This document shows, in pieces, positions 26,519 to 34,889 of a stretch of DNA of 64,000 bases (position 1 is the first letter of the stretch; every line of letters begins with the position of its first letter). The stretch lies in contig JBBECE010000037.1 of assembly GCA_040881985.1 (NCBI GenBank), positions 4,019 to 68,018 of the forward strand. The letters are read 5' to 3'. The DNA comes from JBBECE01 sp040881985. GTDB lineage: Bacteria > Pseudomonadota > Alphaproteobacteria > Rhizobiales > Devosiaceae. The notes beneath the pieces are model-generated. The model saw nothing but the letters and a program-made list of their open reading frames with translations. It was not told the DNA's origin and searched no databases. The position numbers were made by a program, and so were the translations under genes.

Positions 26519-27289
26519 TTGAGAATACCGATCCGGACATCGAGATGGGCGATCTGGGCCAGCCGCGCCGCGCGGCTGGCGCTGCCCGTCCTCGTCATCG
26601 CCGTCTTCATGCATCGCGACCGGCTGATCGATTCCCCGACGTTCCTCGCCGCCGGCAGGCTCGGGATCGGCCTCGGCCTCATCGCCCTGATTGTTGGGCT
26701 TATCGCCTATGCCCGCATCTGGTTCACCGGCGATCGCGGCTGGCGGCCGGCAACCATCGGGGTCGTCACCGGCCTCATCTGCCTCGCCCCGGTCGTCTAT
26801 GCCGTGGTGCAGGGCGTCCGCTACCCGATGCTCCATGACGTTTCGACCGACTTGCTCGTCCCGCCCGCCCTTCAGGGAACCTCGCCGATCGCGCCCGGGT
26901 TCACCCCCGCAATCGAAGCGGGGATCCGCGCCGCCTTCCCCAACGCCGCCGCCCGCGACTATCCTCTCTCCGCCGGGGAGACCTTCGATCTTGTCGCCGA
27001 GCTTGTCGCCGCCCGCGGCTGGACGATCCTCGTCGAAGCGCCCCCCGGCCCCGGCGCCCCCGGCACGCTCAACGCCGTCGCCTTGACCATGCTCGGCTGG
27101 CGCGACGAGGTCGCGATCCGCATCGTCGATTTGGGGGAAGGAGCGCGCCTCGACATGCGCTCGGCGAGCTACGACGGTACGCACGATCTCGGCGCCAACG
27201 GGCTCAGGATCGAATCGTTACTGCTGGAACTCGACGACGCCGTCACCGAGCGCACCCATGAGCTCGGTCTCGTCGCTCCCGGCGGCTGA
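26519..27289 (+). CDS. DUF1499 family membrane protein
   Basis: 256-residue protein with a hydrophobic N-terminal half (about three membrane helices, LALPVLVIAVFMHRDRL to APVVYAVVQGV) and a C-terminal DUF1499 domain (MLHDVSTDLLVPPALQ, ETFDLVAELVAARGWTIL, RMRSASYDGTHDLGANG type pattern). Function unknown. TTG start after GAGAGAAC. Probably last gene of the DUF898-M48-DUF1499 group. Confidence 0.82.
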   Translation: MRIPIRTSRWAIWASRAARLALPVLVIAVFMHRDRLIDSPTFLAAGRLGIGLGLIALIVGLIAYARIWFTGDRGWRPATIGVVTGLICLAPVVYAVVQGVRYPMLHDVSTDLLVPPALQGTSPIAPGFTPAIEAGIRAAFPNAAARDYPLSAGETFDLVAELVAARGWTILVEAPPGPGAPGTLNAVALTMLGWRDEVAIRIVDLGEGARLDMRSASYDGTHDLGANGLRIESLLLELDDAVTERTHELGLVAPGG

Positions 27290-27290
27290 G

Positions 27291-29060
27291 CTAGGCGATG
27301 ATCCCGGCCTTGCGCAGGCCCTCGGCGACGGGCCCGGTGTCCCTTTCCGGATTGGGGAATCCCAGCCGCCGCATGTGATCGGCGAAGACGTATTTCGGGT
27401 TGATCTTCATCAGCTCGGCCCAAACCTGTTTGGCGTCGTCGGCGCGGCCGAGATGGCCGAGCACCGAGGCGAGCATGGAGCGGCTGACATCGGTATCCGG
27501 CACGAGGACGATGCGCTGCCGGTAGGTCGCCTCGGCGGTCTCATAATTGCCGAGCAGCAGATGCGCCAGCCCGAGAAAATGCAAATGCTGCTGCGCGAAA
27601 CCAGGGTCGAGCCTGATCCCCTTCTCGAGGAACGGAATCGCTTCCGCCGGTCGCCCCTGCAAGATTTCATACGCCGCCCGCGCCACATAGGCCTGCGAGA
27701 AATTCGGATTGAGCTTCAACGCCATCTCGGTGTGCTCAAGGCCGCGCCGGAAATTCTTGGCGAGCCCGAACGCGATTGCTCTTGCGTTGTGCGCGAAGGC
27801 GCTGTCGGGGGCGCGTTCGATCGCTTTGTCCGCGAACCTGTCGGCCTTGCCGAGCGAGGTGTCCGGATCGGTTGACCAGCGATTCTGATAGTCGAACACA
27901 TAAGCAAGCGCGAGACCCGCGTAGGCGTCGCCATTGCTCGGATCGAGCCCGATCGCCTCGTTGAAATACTCGCACATCTTCTCGAATATCTGCCGGTTCT
28001 TGGTCGGTCCCCAGAGCAGTTCGCGGCCGCGCATGAAGACTTCGTGGGCCTCGAGGTTTTTCGGCGGGGCTTCCTTCAGCCGCTGCACGTCGCCCGGCGA
28101 AAGCGTTAGCTTCAGCGCCTCGACGATGTTGCGGGTGACTTCGTCCTGCACCTCGAATATGTCGGTCAGGTCGCGGTCGTAGCGCTCGGCCCACAGGTGC
28201 CCGCCGGTCGCCGCATCGATCAGCTGCGCGGTGATCCGCACCCGGTTGCCGGCGCGCCGGATCGAGCCTTCGAGTACCGAGGCGACCCCGAGTTCGCGGC
28301 CGACGACGCGAATATCCGGATTCTTGCCCTTGTAGGCGAAGCTCGAATTGCGCGCGATCACCATCAGCCCGGCGATCTTCGAAAGGTCGGTAATGAGGTC
28401 CTCGGTAATGCCGTCGGAGAAATACGCCTGTTCGGGATCCCCCGACATGTTGTCGAACGGCAGAACCGCGATCGAAGCTTTTTGCGGCCCCGCCTCGCCA
28501 TTGCCCGCCGCCGAAGTCTTGTTCGCCCGCATTGCCTCAGCTGTCGGGCGCCATTTCCAGACGCGGATCGGCCGGTCGATGTTCTTGACCGAGACTTCCC
28601 CGCCATCCTCGAATTTCACATCGATGCGCGTGCCGACGCTCTCGTTGACGATCGAGGCGACGCAAATCCCGCCCGGCTCGGCCAAGGGTTCCAGCCGCGC
28701 CGCCACATTCACCCCGTCGCCGTAGATATCGTCCCCGTCGATGATGACGTCGCCAAGATTGACCCCGATCCGGAGCTTGATCTGTGTCGGCCCCGGGGTG
28801 ATCGCCGCCACGGCGAGCTGAATGTCGAGCGCGCAGCGGACCGCATCGACCACCGAGGCGAATTCGACCAGTGTGCCGTCCCCGATCAGCTTGACGATCC
28901 GGCCGTTGTGCCGCTCGACCGCCGGATTGAACAACGCCTCGCGATGGGCTTTCAGCGCCGTCAGCGTGCCGGTCTCGTCGGCCGCCATCATTCGTGAATA
29001 GCCGACCACGTCCGCGGCCAGGATCGCCGCCAGGCGGCGATTTGTGCGCTCGACTTGCAT
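27291..29060 (-). CDS. Class III adenylate/guanylate cyclase with TolB-like and TPR domains
   Basis: 589 residues in three parts. Residues 1-170 form a class III nucleotide cyclase domain with the two metal aspartates Asp17 (AADVVGYSRMM) and Asp61 (IGDGTLVEF). About 195-330 is a FlgO/TolB-like domain (ASIAVLPFDNMSGDPEQAYF, VLEGSIRRAGNRVRITAQLI). The remainder is a TPR-type helical repeat. This architecture is abundant in rhizobia and there is no transmembrane helix, so it is a cytoplasmic cAMP source with an unknown input signal. Start ATG 29060; the longer frame crosses a repeat. Confidence 0.92.
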   Translation of the reverse strand: MQVERTNRRLAAILAADVVGYSRMMAADETGTLTALKAHREALFNPAVERHNGRIVKLIGDGTLVEFASVVDAVRCALDIQLAVAAITPGPTQIKLRIGVNLGDVIIDGDDIYGDGVNVAARLEPLAEPGGICVASIVNESVGTRIDVKFEDGGEVSVKNIDRPIRVWKWRPTAEAMRANKTSAAGNGEAGPQKASIAVLPFDNMSGDPEQAYFSDGITEDLITDLSKIAGLMVIARNSSFAYKGKNPDIRVVGRELGVASVLEGSIRRAGNRVRITAQLIDAATGGHLWAERYDRDLTDIFEVQDEVTRNIVEALKLTLSPGDVQRLKEAPPKNLEAHEVFMRGRELLWGPTKNRQIFEKMCEYFNEAIGLDPSNGDAYAGLALAYVFDYQNRWSTDPDTSLGKADRFADKAIERAPDSAFAHNARAIAFGLAKNFRRGLEHTEMALKLNPNFSQAYVARAAYEILQGRPAEAIPFLEKGIRLDPGFAQQHLHFLGLAHLLLGNYETAEATYRQRIVLVPDTDVSRSMLASVLGHLGRADDAKQVWAELMKINPKYVFADHMRRLGFPNPERDTGPVAEGLRKAGIIA

Positions 29061-29110
29061 GGGGGCTATGTAGCCCCTAATCGCCGGGGTTTCCAGCGGC
29101 GCCAAAATCA

Positions 29111-29132
29111 CCTCCCCCAGAAAGGGGGCGGT
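29111..29132. repeat. Dispersed repeat, CCTCCCCCAG family
   Basis: CCTCCCCCAGAAAGGGGG and its next four bases match 10406-10427 exactly. It is followed by a second C-run/G-run hairpin (CTCCCCCTTGCGGGGAG, 29147-29163) of the type also found in the 60.8 and 62.7 kb direct repeats. The 118-bp gap between the cyclase and the M29 gene holds nothing else. Confidence 0.6.
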
Positions 29133-29178
29133 GGCGTTCCTTCTCACTCCCCCTTGCGGGGAGGGAAGATGTGCGGGT

Positions 29179-30435
29179 CTACGCCCACTCCCCCTTGCGC
29201 AGCACCGGCACGGATTTTCCGTCCTGGGTGATCCCGTCGATGTCGATTGTGCCCGAGCCGATCATCCAGTCGATATGGATGAGGCTCTTGTTGCCGCCCT
29301 GCGCCGCCACCTGCTCGTCGGTCAGCTTCTCCCCGCCGGCGAAAGTCTTCCGGTAGCACTGGCCGAGCGCGACATGGCAGGCGGCATTCTCGTCGAAGAG
29401 CGTGTTGAAGAACAACAGCCCCGATTGCGAGATCGGCGAGGAATGCGGCACCAGCGCCACTTCCCCGAGGCGGCGCGCGCCCTCGTCGGTGTCGAGAATT
29501 TTCAGGAACACTTCTTCCCCGCGGCTGGCATGCGCCTCAACGATTTTTCCGGCCTCGAAGCGGATCTCGATATCCTCGATCAGCGTGCCGTAATGGCTCA
29601 ACGGCTTGGTCGAGCGCACCACGCCATCGACGCGCCGCGCATGCGGGGCGGTGAAGACTTCTTCGGTCGGAATGTTGCAGATGCAGGTGACCCCGTTCTG
29701 CGCCATCGCCGCCCCGCCCTCCCATGCGTGGCCGTCGGCAAGCCCGATGGTGAGGTCCGTCCCCGGCCCGGAATATTTCAGCGAGGTGAATTTATGCCCG
29801 TTCAGCCAGTCGCGCCGCTTGCCGAGATTGTCGGAATGGGTCTTCCAGTCGGCGACCGGATCGTCCCCGGTTGCGCGTGACGCCGAAAAAATCGCCTCGG
29901 CCAGCCGCCCCAGCGCCGCCTCGTCCTCGAGATCGGGAAACAACCGCTTCGCCCAGGAGAGCGTCGGATAGGAGCAGATCGACCAGTTGATCGCGAAATT
30001 GACGATCGGCTCCATCGCCGGTCGGCCCGCCTTGGAGCGCGCGATATTGGCCCGCGCCACCTTGTCGGGGTCCTGGCCCGACAGCAGCATCGGGTCCTCC
30101 GCATAGATCGCCATCCGCCCGGAGCCTTCGCCATAGGCCTTGCCGAGCGCTTCGTAGAGCCAGCCCGCCTCATGGTCGAAGCTGATGTCGGGGGCGTTGC
30201 GGTAGCGGATCAGGGCCAGCATTTCGTCGGACATGATCGGCGTGACGAGCCGCGCCCCTGCCTTGTAGGCGCGCTCGACGATCCGCCGCGTCAAGGGCAG
30301 CGCCTCGACCGGCGCCGTCAGCACCACGTCCTGCCCCGCCTTGACCCGCAGTCCCACATGCACGGCGACATCGGCGAGCTTGTCGAGTTTTTCGGCGTCG
30401 ATGGCCGGAGAAAGCGAGTCGGGCGAGGCATACAT
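29179..30435 (-). CDS. M29 family aminopeptidase
   Basis: 418-residue metallo-aminopeptidase of the thermophilic aminopeptidase T / AmpS family. Family features are an N-terminal domain (LADVAVHVGLRVKAGQDVVL) and the metal-ligand region of the C-terminal half: NIPTEEVFTAP (Glu), EEVFLKILDTDEGARRLGEV (Glu), FFNTLFDENAACHVALG (His) and HIDWMIGSGTIDIDG (His, Asp). It releases N-terminal amino acids from peptides in the cytoplasm. Confidence 0.94.
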   Translation of the reverse strand: MYASPDSLSPAIDAEKLDKLADVAVHVGLRVKAGQDVVLTAPVEALPLTRRIVERAYKAGARLVTPIMSDEMLALIRYRNAPDISFDHEAGWLYEALGKAYGEGSGRMAIYAEDPMLLSGQDPDKVARANIARSKAGRPAMEPIVNFAINWSICSYPTLSWAKRLFPDLEDEAALGRLAEAIFSASRATGDDPVADWKTHSDNLGKRRDWLNGHKFTSLKYSGPGTDLTIGLADGHAWEGGAAMAQNGVTCICNIPTEEVFTAPHARRVDGVVRSTKPLSHYGTLIEDIEIRFEAGKIVEAHASRGEEVFLKILDTDEGARRLGEVALVPHSSPISQSGLLFFNTLFDENAACHVALGQCYRKTFAGGEKLTDEQVAAQGGNKSLIHIDWMIGSGTIDIDGITQDGKSVPVLRKGEWA

Positions 30436-30502
30436 GAGGCACTCCCTGAAACGGTCGAGCCCTCAGCATTAGCCCTTCACCACCGGAGTGAACAAGTGCC
30501 CT

Positions 30503-31501
30503 CTATGGCAAAACCCCGATGTGCGGCCAGCCGTCCGCGCCCCATTCGATCGGCATGATCTGCAGCTTCGGCGCCCCGCCCGCTTCGCGGTCGTAATAGT
30601 GAAAGACCAGGACGTCGCCGGCCGGCGTCCGTATGGCTTCCTGCCCGCCCGGTCCGACATAGCGGCCTTGCGTCGCGACAAGTTCGGTGCCCCCGCCGTC
30701 GAGCATCGGCACTCCCGCCGCATCGGCATAGGGGCCGGTGACGTCGCGGGCGCGTCCCACCATTACCCGGTAGGTGCTGGCGAGGCCCGCGCAGCAGCGG
30801 TCGAACGAGACGAACAAATAAAACCAGGCGTCCTGATAGATGATCGAGGGCGCCTCGATAGCTCCGCCGCCGCGCGAGGCGAGCCGGATTGGCGCTTCGT
30901 TGCCGCGCCGCAAGCCCGAGACCGGATCGAGTTCGACGAGGCGGATGCCGTCCCAGAACGAACCGAACGCCAGCCACGCCCGCCCGTCCCCGCTATCGAT
31001 GCGGGCCGGATCGATGGCGTTGAAATTGTCCGGCCGGTGGCTGCGCAGCGCCAGGCCGCGATCGGTCCAGCCCTCCGCCGGACGCGCCAAATCGAGCGAA
31101 TCGTTGGTGGCGAGCCCGATCGCGGAAGTATTCACCCCGAAGGACGACGCCGAATAATAGAGGTAGTGCACGCCCGCCCGCATCGATATCGAGGGCGCCC
31201 AGATGTTGCGCGGCGAAAAACCGAGTTCCGCCGCGATCCATTCCGGCAGGCCCTGCGTCAGGGTGCCCGCGTCGGCCCACGCGATCCCGTCCGTCGAGGT
31301 CTTCAGCCGGATCGCCCCGCCGTCGGGGGCCAATTCGACGCCGGTCCCGAAGGCGACGAAACCGCCCGCCACCGCCGTCATCGTCGGATCGTGAATGCCG
31401 GTATTCCCGGTCAGGCGCACCGCGCCCCGCTCCTGCGCCGAGCCGGCGAGGCCGCCAAGCGCCAGGACAACGAGGGCGAGGAAAAGGGTTGAGGTTCGCA
31501 C
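30503..31501 (-). CDS. Secreted glycoside hydrolase family 43 protein
   Basis: 332-residue protein starting at GTG 31501 with a signal peptide (TSTLFLALVVLALGGLAGSA) and a five-bladed-propeller GH43 domain resembling endo-1,5-alpha-L-arabinanase: IHDPTM (catalytic-base Asp), NIWAPSISMRAGVHYLYYS, NAIDPARI (Asp) and GAIEAPSIIYQ (catalytic-acid Glu). It would attack plant arabinan outside the cytoplasm. No transporter or other sugar gene is adjacent. Confidence 0.88.
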   Translation of the reverse strand: MRTSTLFLALVVLALGGLAGSAQERGAVRLTGNTGIHDPTMTAVAGGFVAFGTGVELAPDGGAIRLKTSTDGIAWADAGTLTQGLPEWIAAELGFSPRNIWAPSISMRAGVHYLYYSASSFGVNTSAIGLATNDSLDLARPAEGWTDRGLALRSHRPDNFNAIDPARIDSGDGRAWLAFGSFWDGIRLVELDPVSGLRRGNEAPIRLASRGGGAIEAPSIIYQDAWFYLFVSFDRCCAGLASTYRVMVGRARDVTGPYADAAGVPMLDGGGTELVATQGRYVGPGGQEAIRTPAGDVLVFHYYDREAGGAPKLQIMPIEWGADGWPHIGVLP

Positions 31502-31562
31502 GGCGCGGCGAGCGTGCCAGCTTTGGCGCGACGGTGCAAACCCTCTGCCCGGGACTTGCCGC

Positions 31563-31739
31563 TCAGACCGCGACGCCGACAACCAGCGGGGCCAGCTCCG
31601 TCCCGATGAAATACGGCCAGACGAACAGCGCCAGAACCCCCTGCCAGAACCCGAGCCCCAGAAAGCCGATGGTGAACAGCCAGCCGATGAACCAAAGCGC
31701 CCCGAGTGAGGAATGCTGGGTGACTTTTATGCGTTCCAT
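31563..31739 (-). CDS. Small membrane protein (58 aa)
   Basis: Starts at ATG 31739 nine bases after an AGGGG ribosome-binding site and encodes MERIKVTQHSSLGALWFIGW and then two closely spaced hydrophobic segments (LFTIGFLGLGFWQGVLALFV, PYFIGTELAPLVV). The Trp-Phe-Ile-Gly-Trp-Leu-Phe-Thr-Ile-Gly pattern is one I associate with a small conserved inner-membrane protein in rhizobia; function unknown. It lies 62 bp upstream of the GH43 gene on the same strand. Confidence 0.68.
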   Translation of the reverse strand: MERIKVTQHSSLGALWFIGWLFTIGFLGLGFWQGVLALFVWPYFIGTELAPLVVGVAV

Positions 31740-31926
31740 GAATCAGGTCCCCTCTCAAGTCGCTGACTGTGGCGCGAAGTCTCCGCGGCTTCAAGAGCGC
31801 GGTCGTTGATCTGGCGCAACACCCCCCTTTGTCACCCTCGGGCAGCCTGCCGGCGCGAGGCCAGGAACACCCCGAGGGCCCATGATGGGTGGCGAACGGG
31901 TAGGGGTCTCCCCGTTTCAATCCTTC

Positions 31927-31949
31927 ATCACCCGGCGTGACCGGGTGAT
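31927..31949. repeat. REP-like palindrome, ATCACCCGG family (copy 2)
   Basis: ATCACCCGG-CGTGA-CCGGGTGAT with the same CCAG flank as the copy at 22363. It sits in the gap between the small membrane gene and the broken HicB gene. Confidence 0.7.
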
Positions 31950-31966
31950 CCAGCCCCCAACCGCTC

Positions 31967-32389
31967 TCACGCCTCCGCGACGGTCAGCTGAAGCCTGTAG
32001 CCCAGCGCCGCGATCGCCCCCTCCAGTGCCGCGAGCCGCGTCGAATGATACGGGTCGAGCATCCGCCGGACTTCCTTCTCGTCGAGCCCGAGCTTCGAGG
32101 CAAAACCGGTTCGCGTCATGCCGCTCCGACGGAATGCTTCCTAGAGCGCCAACTTTGCCGAGGCCTGGGCGCCGAGATAGACCGCGTTCCGGCCGGGACG
32201 TCCGCGAGGCGGGGAGGGCAGATCGCCGCCGTCCTTAATGTGTCCGAACAGCGCCACTTCCAGCGCGTCCCCGGCATTGGCCAGAGCCTCGGCCCGCGTC
32301 GCGCCCTCGGTGATGGCCTCGGGGACCGCGGCAAAGGTCGCAATGAATCCACACTCTCCATTCGATCGAAGTCTCGAGTCGAAAAACAT
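31967..32389 (-). pseudogene. HicB-like antitoxin interrupted by an in-frame TAG
   Basis: The first part (from ATG 32389) has the HicB partial-RNase-H fold: GFIATFAAVPEAITEGATRA, EALANAGDALEVAL. After LGAQASAKLAL a TAG (32141-32143) interrupts the frame; the same frame then continues for 57 codons as EAFRRSGMTRTGFASKLGLD and a C-terminal AIAALGYRLQLTVAEA, the expected DNA-binding half, ending at TGA 31967. One base change would restore a ~140-residue HicB. No HicA toxin gene is visible on either side. A TTG upstream at 32464 would add 25 residues. Confidence 0.75.
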
Positions 32390-32453
32390 GCGGTCCGGTC
32401 CTTCCGTTTTTGGCAGCTGCAAATGCCCGGTCTCGGTTTTGTGGACGCTAGCG

Positions 32454-32924
32454 TCATTGACCAAGGAATGATGGCAGCGGAATTGGCAGGTTCCTTGTGT
32501 TCCAAAACGACTGTAGCTCGGGCTTTAGACAATCTCGAAACTGCGCCATCTTCGCATTTATGACACGCAGCAGAAGGGCGCGGTCATCGCCATTGATCTT
32601 CTTGGACTGGTCGCTAGTACGTTTCCCTGTTATGTGGGCGACCTGCGTATTTAGCTTCGTCTTCAGGCTTGTCCGCAACGCCGACTCTGACAATTCGTCA
32701 AACGCTTCCGTTGTGTAGTCTCTTGCCTTGGCTCCTTGCTGATTGCTCAACATGTCGATCAGCGCCCTAGCATAGATACAGAACGATTCGATAAGCGCGT
32801 TGTTGAGTACGGTGTCGCCGATACCGCCGGATATTAGGCGGCAGTGGACCTGTTGAAGCATCCAGATTTCATAGGGAATTGCGTTTCCAATGACTTCTTT
32901 CTCAACGGTGGTTATGTCGCTCAT
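32454..32924 (-). CDS. Hypothetical protein of the accessory patch
   Basis: 156-residue, predominantly helical protein (MSDITTVEKEVIGNAIPYEI, NALIESFCIYARALIDMLSN, LLLRVINAKMAQFRDCLKPE) with a GAGGG ribosome-binding site six bases before ATG 32924. Base composition is clearly lower in GC than its neighbours and codon use is different, pointing to recent acquisition. I do not recognise a family; the Asn-Ala-x2-Glu-Ser-Phe-x3-Ala-Arg-x-Leu helix is loosely like HEPN-type proteins. It ends 65 bp before the start of the broken hicB. Confidence 0.6.
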   Translation of the reverse strand: MSDITTVEKEVIGNAIPYEIWMLQQVHCRLISGGIGDTVLNNALIESFCIYARALIDMLSNQQGAKARDYTTEAFDELSESALRTSLKTKLNTQVAHITGKRTSDQSKKINGDDRALLLRVINAKMAQFRDCLKPELQSFWNTRNLPIPLPSFLGQ

Positions 32925-32946
32925 TTGAAGCCCTCGAAGATACCCA

Positions 32947-33864
32947 TCACCCCTCCCACCTCTCCCCAATTCCCATCCATCCCGCCCGCTCGCGCCGCAC
33001 CCGCCCCGCCTCCAAGAGAAGAAACAGATGCGCGCGGGTGGTGAGCAGCGCCGCCCAGCGCGTCTTGCGGTGGAGTGCGCCATAGACTCGGCCGGCGATT
33101 GCCCGCGCCGTCGCCGCGCCGCCCGAAACCGCCGCCAAAATCTGTTCCTCGCGCACCAGCCGATGTGCCTTGAGCGCCGCCGCGTATCCCTTGCCGTCAA
33201 AAATCTCCCCGCCATGGCCGGGCAGATATCGAGCCGCCGCCACCCCCTGCAGCTTTTCGAGCGAATCGAGATAAGTCCCCATCGCCCCGTCGGGGTCGGC
33301 GACGAGCGTTGACGACCAGCCCATCACATGATCGCCGGTGAGAAGATAGCCCGTCCCCTCGACGGCAAGGCAGATATGGTTCGCCGTATGGCCGGGCGTG
33401 GTGGCGACCGTCAGCGCCACCCCGTCGAGCTTGATCGCATCGGTATCCTGCAGCACGAAATCCGGGTCCATCACGATATGGGCCCAGCGCAGCGGATCGA
33501 ATTCCAGGCGGCCGGGTTGCCGCATCGGCCGGTACTTGCCTTCGAATAGCAGCGGCGCGTCGACCCGGTTCTGCACGATCCGCGCCAGCCCGGCATGGTC
33601 GGCATGGGTATGGGTCAAGACGACCGCCTCGACCTTGCGCCCCCCGATCGCCTCGGTCAGCGCCTCGAGATGCGCCTCGTTCTTCGGCCCGGGATCGATG
33701 ACGGCGATGCGGGTGTCGCCAACAAGATAGGTGTTGGTGCCGGTGAAGGTGCAGGGCCCGGAGTTCGGTGCGACGAGCCGCGCAATGCCGGGCGCGACCT
33801 CGACCAGCTTGCCGTGCTGTGGGTCGAACAGCGTGTCGAATTTCAAACCAGCCGGTACAGCCAT
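32947..33864 (-). CDS. MBL-fold metallo-hydrolase (LACTB2-like)
   Basis: 305-residue metallo-beta-lactamase-fold hydrolase with the metal motif THTHADHAGL, VIDPGP, TPGHTANHICL (His), LLTGDHVMGWSS (Asp) and PGHGGEI (His), plus a C-terminal winged-helix-like region (AIAGRVYGALHRKTRWAALL). The architecture matches the LACTB2/RNase-like subgroup of MBL hydrolases. Start at ATG 33864 (MAVPAGLKFD), after an AGGG site. It is divergent from bioY. Confidence 0.93.
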   Translation of the reverse strand: MAVPAGLKFDTLFDPQHGKLVEVAPGIARLVAPNSGPCTFTGTNTYLVGDTRIAVIDPGPKNEAHLEALTEAIGGRKVEAVVLTHTHADHAGLARIVQNRVDAPLLFEGKYRPMRQPGRLEFDPLRWAHIVMDPDFVLQDTDAIKLDGVALTVATTPGHTANHICLAVEGTGYLLTGDHVMGWSSTLVADPDGAMGTYLDSLEKLQGVAAARYLPGHGGEIFDGKGYAAALKAHRLVREEQILAAVSGGAATARAIAGRVYGALHRKTRWAALLTTRAHLFLLLEAGRVRRERAGWMGIGERWEG

Positions 33865-33939
33865 CGCGCCCGCCCTTGCAGGACCCACCCCGCCGCATTA
33901 AAACGGCGCGACCATTTCACAACGCGGGGAGCCTACAAA

Positions 33940-34533
33940 ATGGCGTCGGCGGTTGCCACCACTCACAAGCCTCTCATCGATGTTGCCGTCCCGGCGAGCG
34001 GGGCGGCGCGCTGGGCCGTTTGGGTCGTCCTGGCGATCGCCGGGTCGCTGGTCCTCTGGGCCTCGGCGAAAGTCCAGGTGCCGTTCTATCCGGTGCCGAT
34101 GACGCTGCAGACCCTCGCCATCATGGTGATCGCCGCGGCCTACGGCTGGCGGCTCGGCCTCGCAACGATCCTGCTCTATCTCGCCGAGGGTGCCTTCGGC
34201 CTGCCGGTCTTCTCGGGGACTCCCGAGCGCGGCATCGGGCTTGCCTACATGCTCGGCCCGACCGCCGGCTATCTCGCCGGCTTCATCGTCGAGGTCGTGA
34301 TCGTCGGCTGGTTTGCCGAACGCGGCGCGGTCCGCTCGCCGCTCGCCCTCTTTCCGGTGATGCTCGTCGCCGCCGCGCTCGTTCTCGCGCTCGGCTTCGC
34401 GTACCTGTCGACCCTGATCGGGGTCGAGGCGGCGTGGAACGGAGGGGTCGTTCCGTTCCTCCTGGGCGACCTCGTCAAAGTCGCCGTCGCTTCGCTACTT
34501 ATCCCCGCCGCGGCGAGGCTGGTGCGGAAATAG
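33940..34533 (+). CDS. bioY: Biotin transporter S component BioY
   Basis: 197-residue integral membrane substrate-binding subunit of an ECF-type or solo biotin uptake system. About six transmembrane segments; family signatures are QVPFYPVPMTLQTLAIM, EGAFGLPVFSG, GPTAGYLAGF and the terminal LLGDLVKVAVASLL. The usual AT-dependent energising genes bioMN are not adjacent, so it works alone or with partners elsewhere. The ATG lies after CGGGGAG. No clear BioR palindrome was found upstream. Confidence 0.94.
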   Translation: MASAVATTHKPLIDVAVPASGAARWAVWVVLAIAGSLVLWASAKVQVPFYPVPMTLQTLAIMVIAAAYGWRLGLATILLYLAEGAFGLPVFSGTPERGIGLAYMLGPTAGYLAGFIVEVVIVGWFAERGAVRSPLALFPVMLVAAALVLALGFAYLSTLIGVEAAWNGGVVPFLLGDLVKVAVASLLIPAAARLVRK

Positions 34534-34593
34534 TTGGCAGAAGTTCACCGAATAACGCCATACCAACGTGGAATTGGCATGGAAGTTCACGTT

Positions 34594-34622
34594 AAAAAGG
34601 CCGGCATTCCGCCGGCCTTTTT
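34594..34622. terminator. Bidirectional intrinsic terminator between bioY and tRNA-Pro
   Basis: AAAAAGGCCGGC-ATTCC-GCCGGCCTTTTT, a perfect 12-bp stem with a 5-nt loop; the flanking A- and T-runs make it a functional terminator in both directions, serving bioY on the plus strand and the tRNA-Pro gene on the minus strand. Confidence 0.9.
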
Positions 34623-34624
34623 GC

Positions 34625-34701
34625 TGGTCGGAGTAGCAGGATTCGAACCTGCGACCCCCTCGTCCCGAACGAGGTGCGCTACCAGGCTGCGCCATACTCC
34701 G
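34625..34701 (-). tRNA. tRNA-Pro (CGG)
   Basis: 77-nt cloverleaf including an encoded CCA. The acceptor stem CGGAGTA pairs with TACTCCG; the anticodon arm CCTCG-TTCGGGA-CGAGG gives anticodon CGG; the T arm has GGTTCGAATCC. It sits 3 bp from the terminator hairpin. Confidence 0.97.
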
Positions 34702-34811
34702 TTAGGCAAGCCGGGCTTTATAACGGGGCCGACCTGCCCCGGCAAGCCACCCGGGCGCGGTTGCGAAGGCTCCCCAAAGCGCGTAAGAACTGCCCGGATT
34801 CCAAGGGGTTT

Positions 34812-34886
34812 TGGGGCGTCGCCAAGCGGTAAGGCAGCGGTTTTTGGTACCGCCATCCGGAGGTTCGAATCCTCCCGCCCCAGCCA
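34812..34886 (+). tRNA. tRNA-Gln (UUG)
   Basis: 75-nt cloverleaf with encoded CCA. Acceptor stem TGGGGCG pairs with CGCCCCA; anticodon arm GCGGT-TTTTGGT-ACCGC gives anticodon TTG; T arm GGTTCGAATCC. It lies opposite in strand to tRNA-Pro and 4 bp from the 3' end of the SDR gene. Confidence 0.97.
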
Positions 34887-34889
34887 CTC

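Noticed and set aside
31740..33000. HicA toxin gene partner for the HicB remnant
   Set aside because: Both strands around the remnant were read; no short HicA-like frame (dsRBD-like fold, GSHxxF type motif) is present.
33865..33939. BioR operator upstream of bioY
   Set aside because: No TTATMKATAA-like palindrome was found in the short divergent gap.
34702..34811. Additional tRNA between tRNA-Pro and tRNA-Gln
   Set aside because: No third cloverleaf could be folded in the 110-bp gap.
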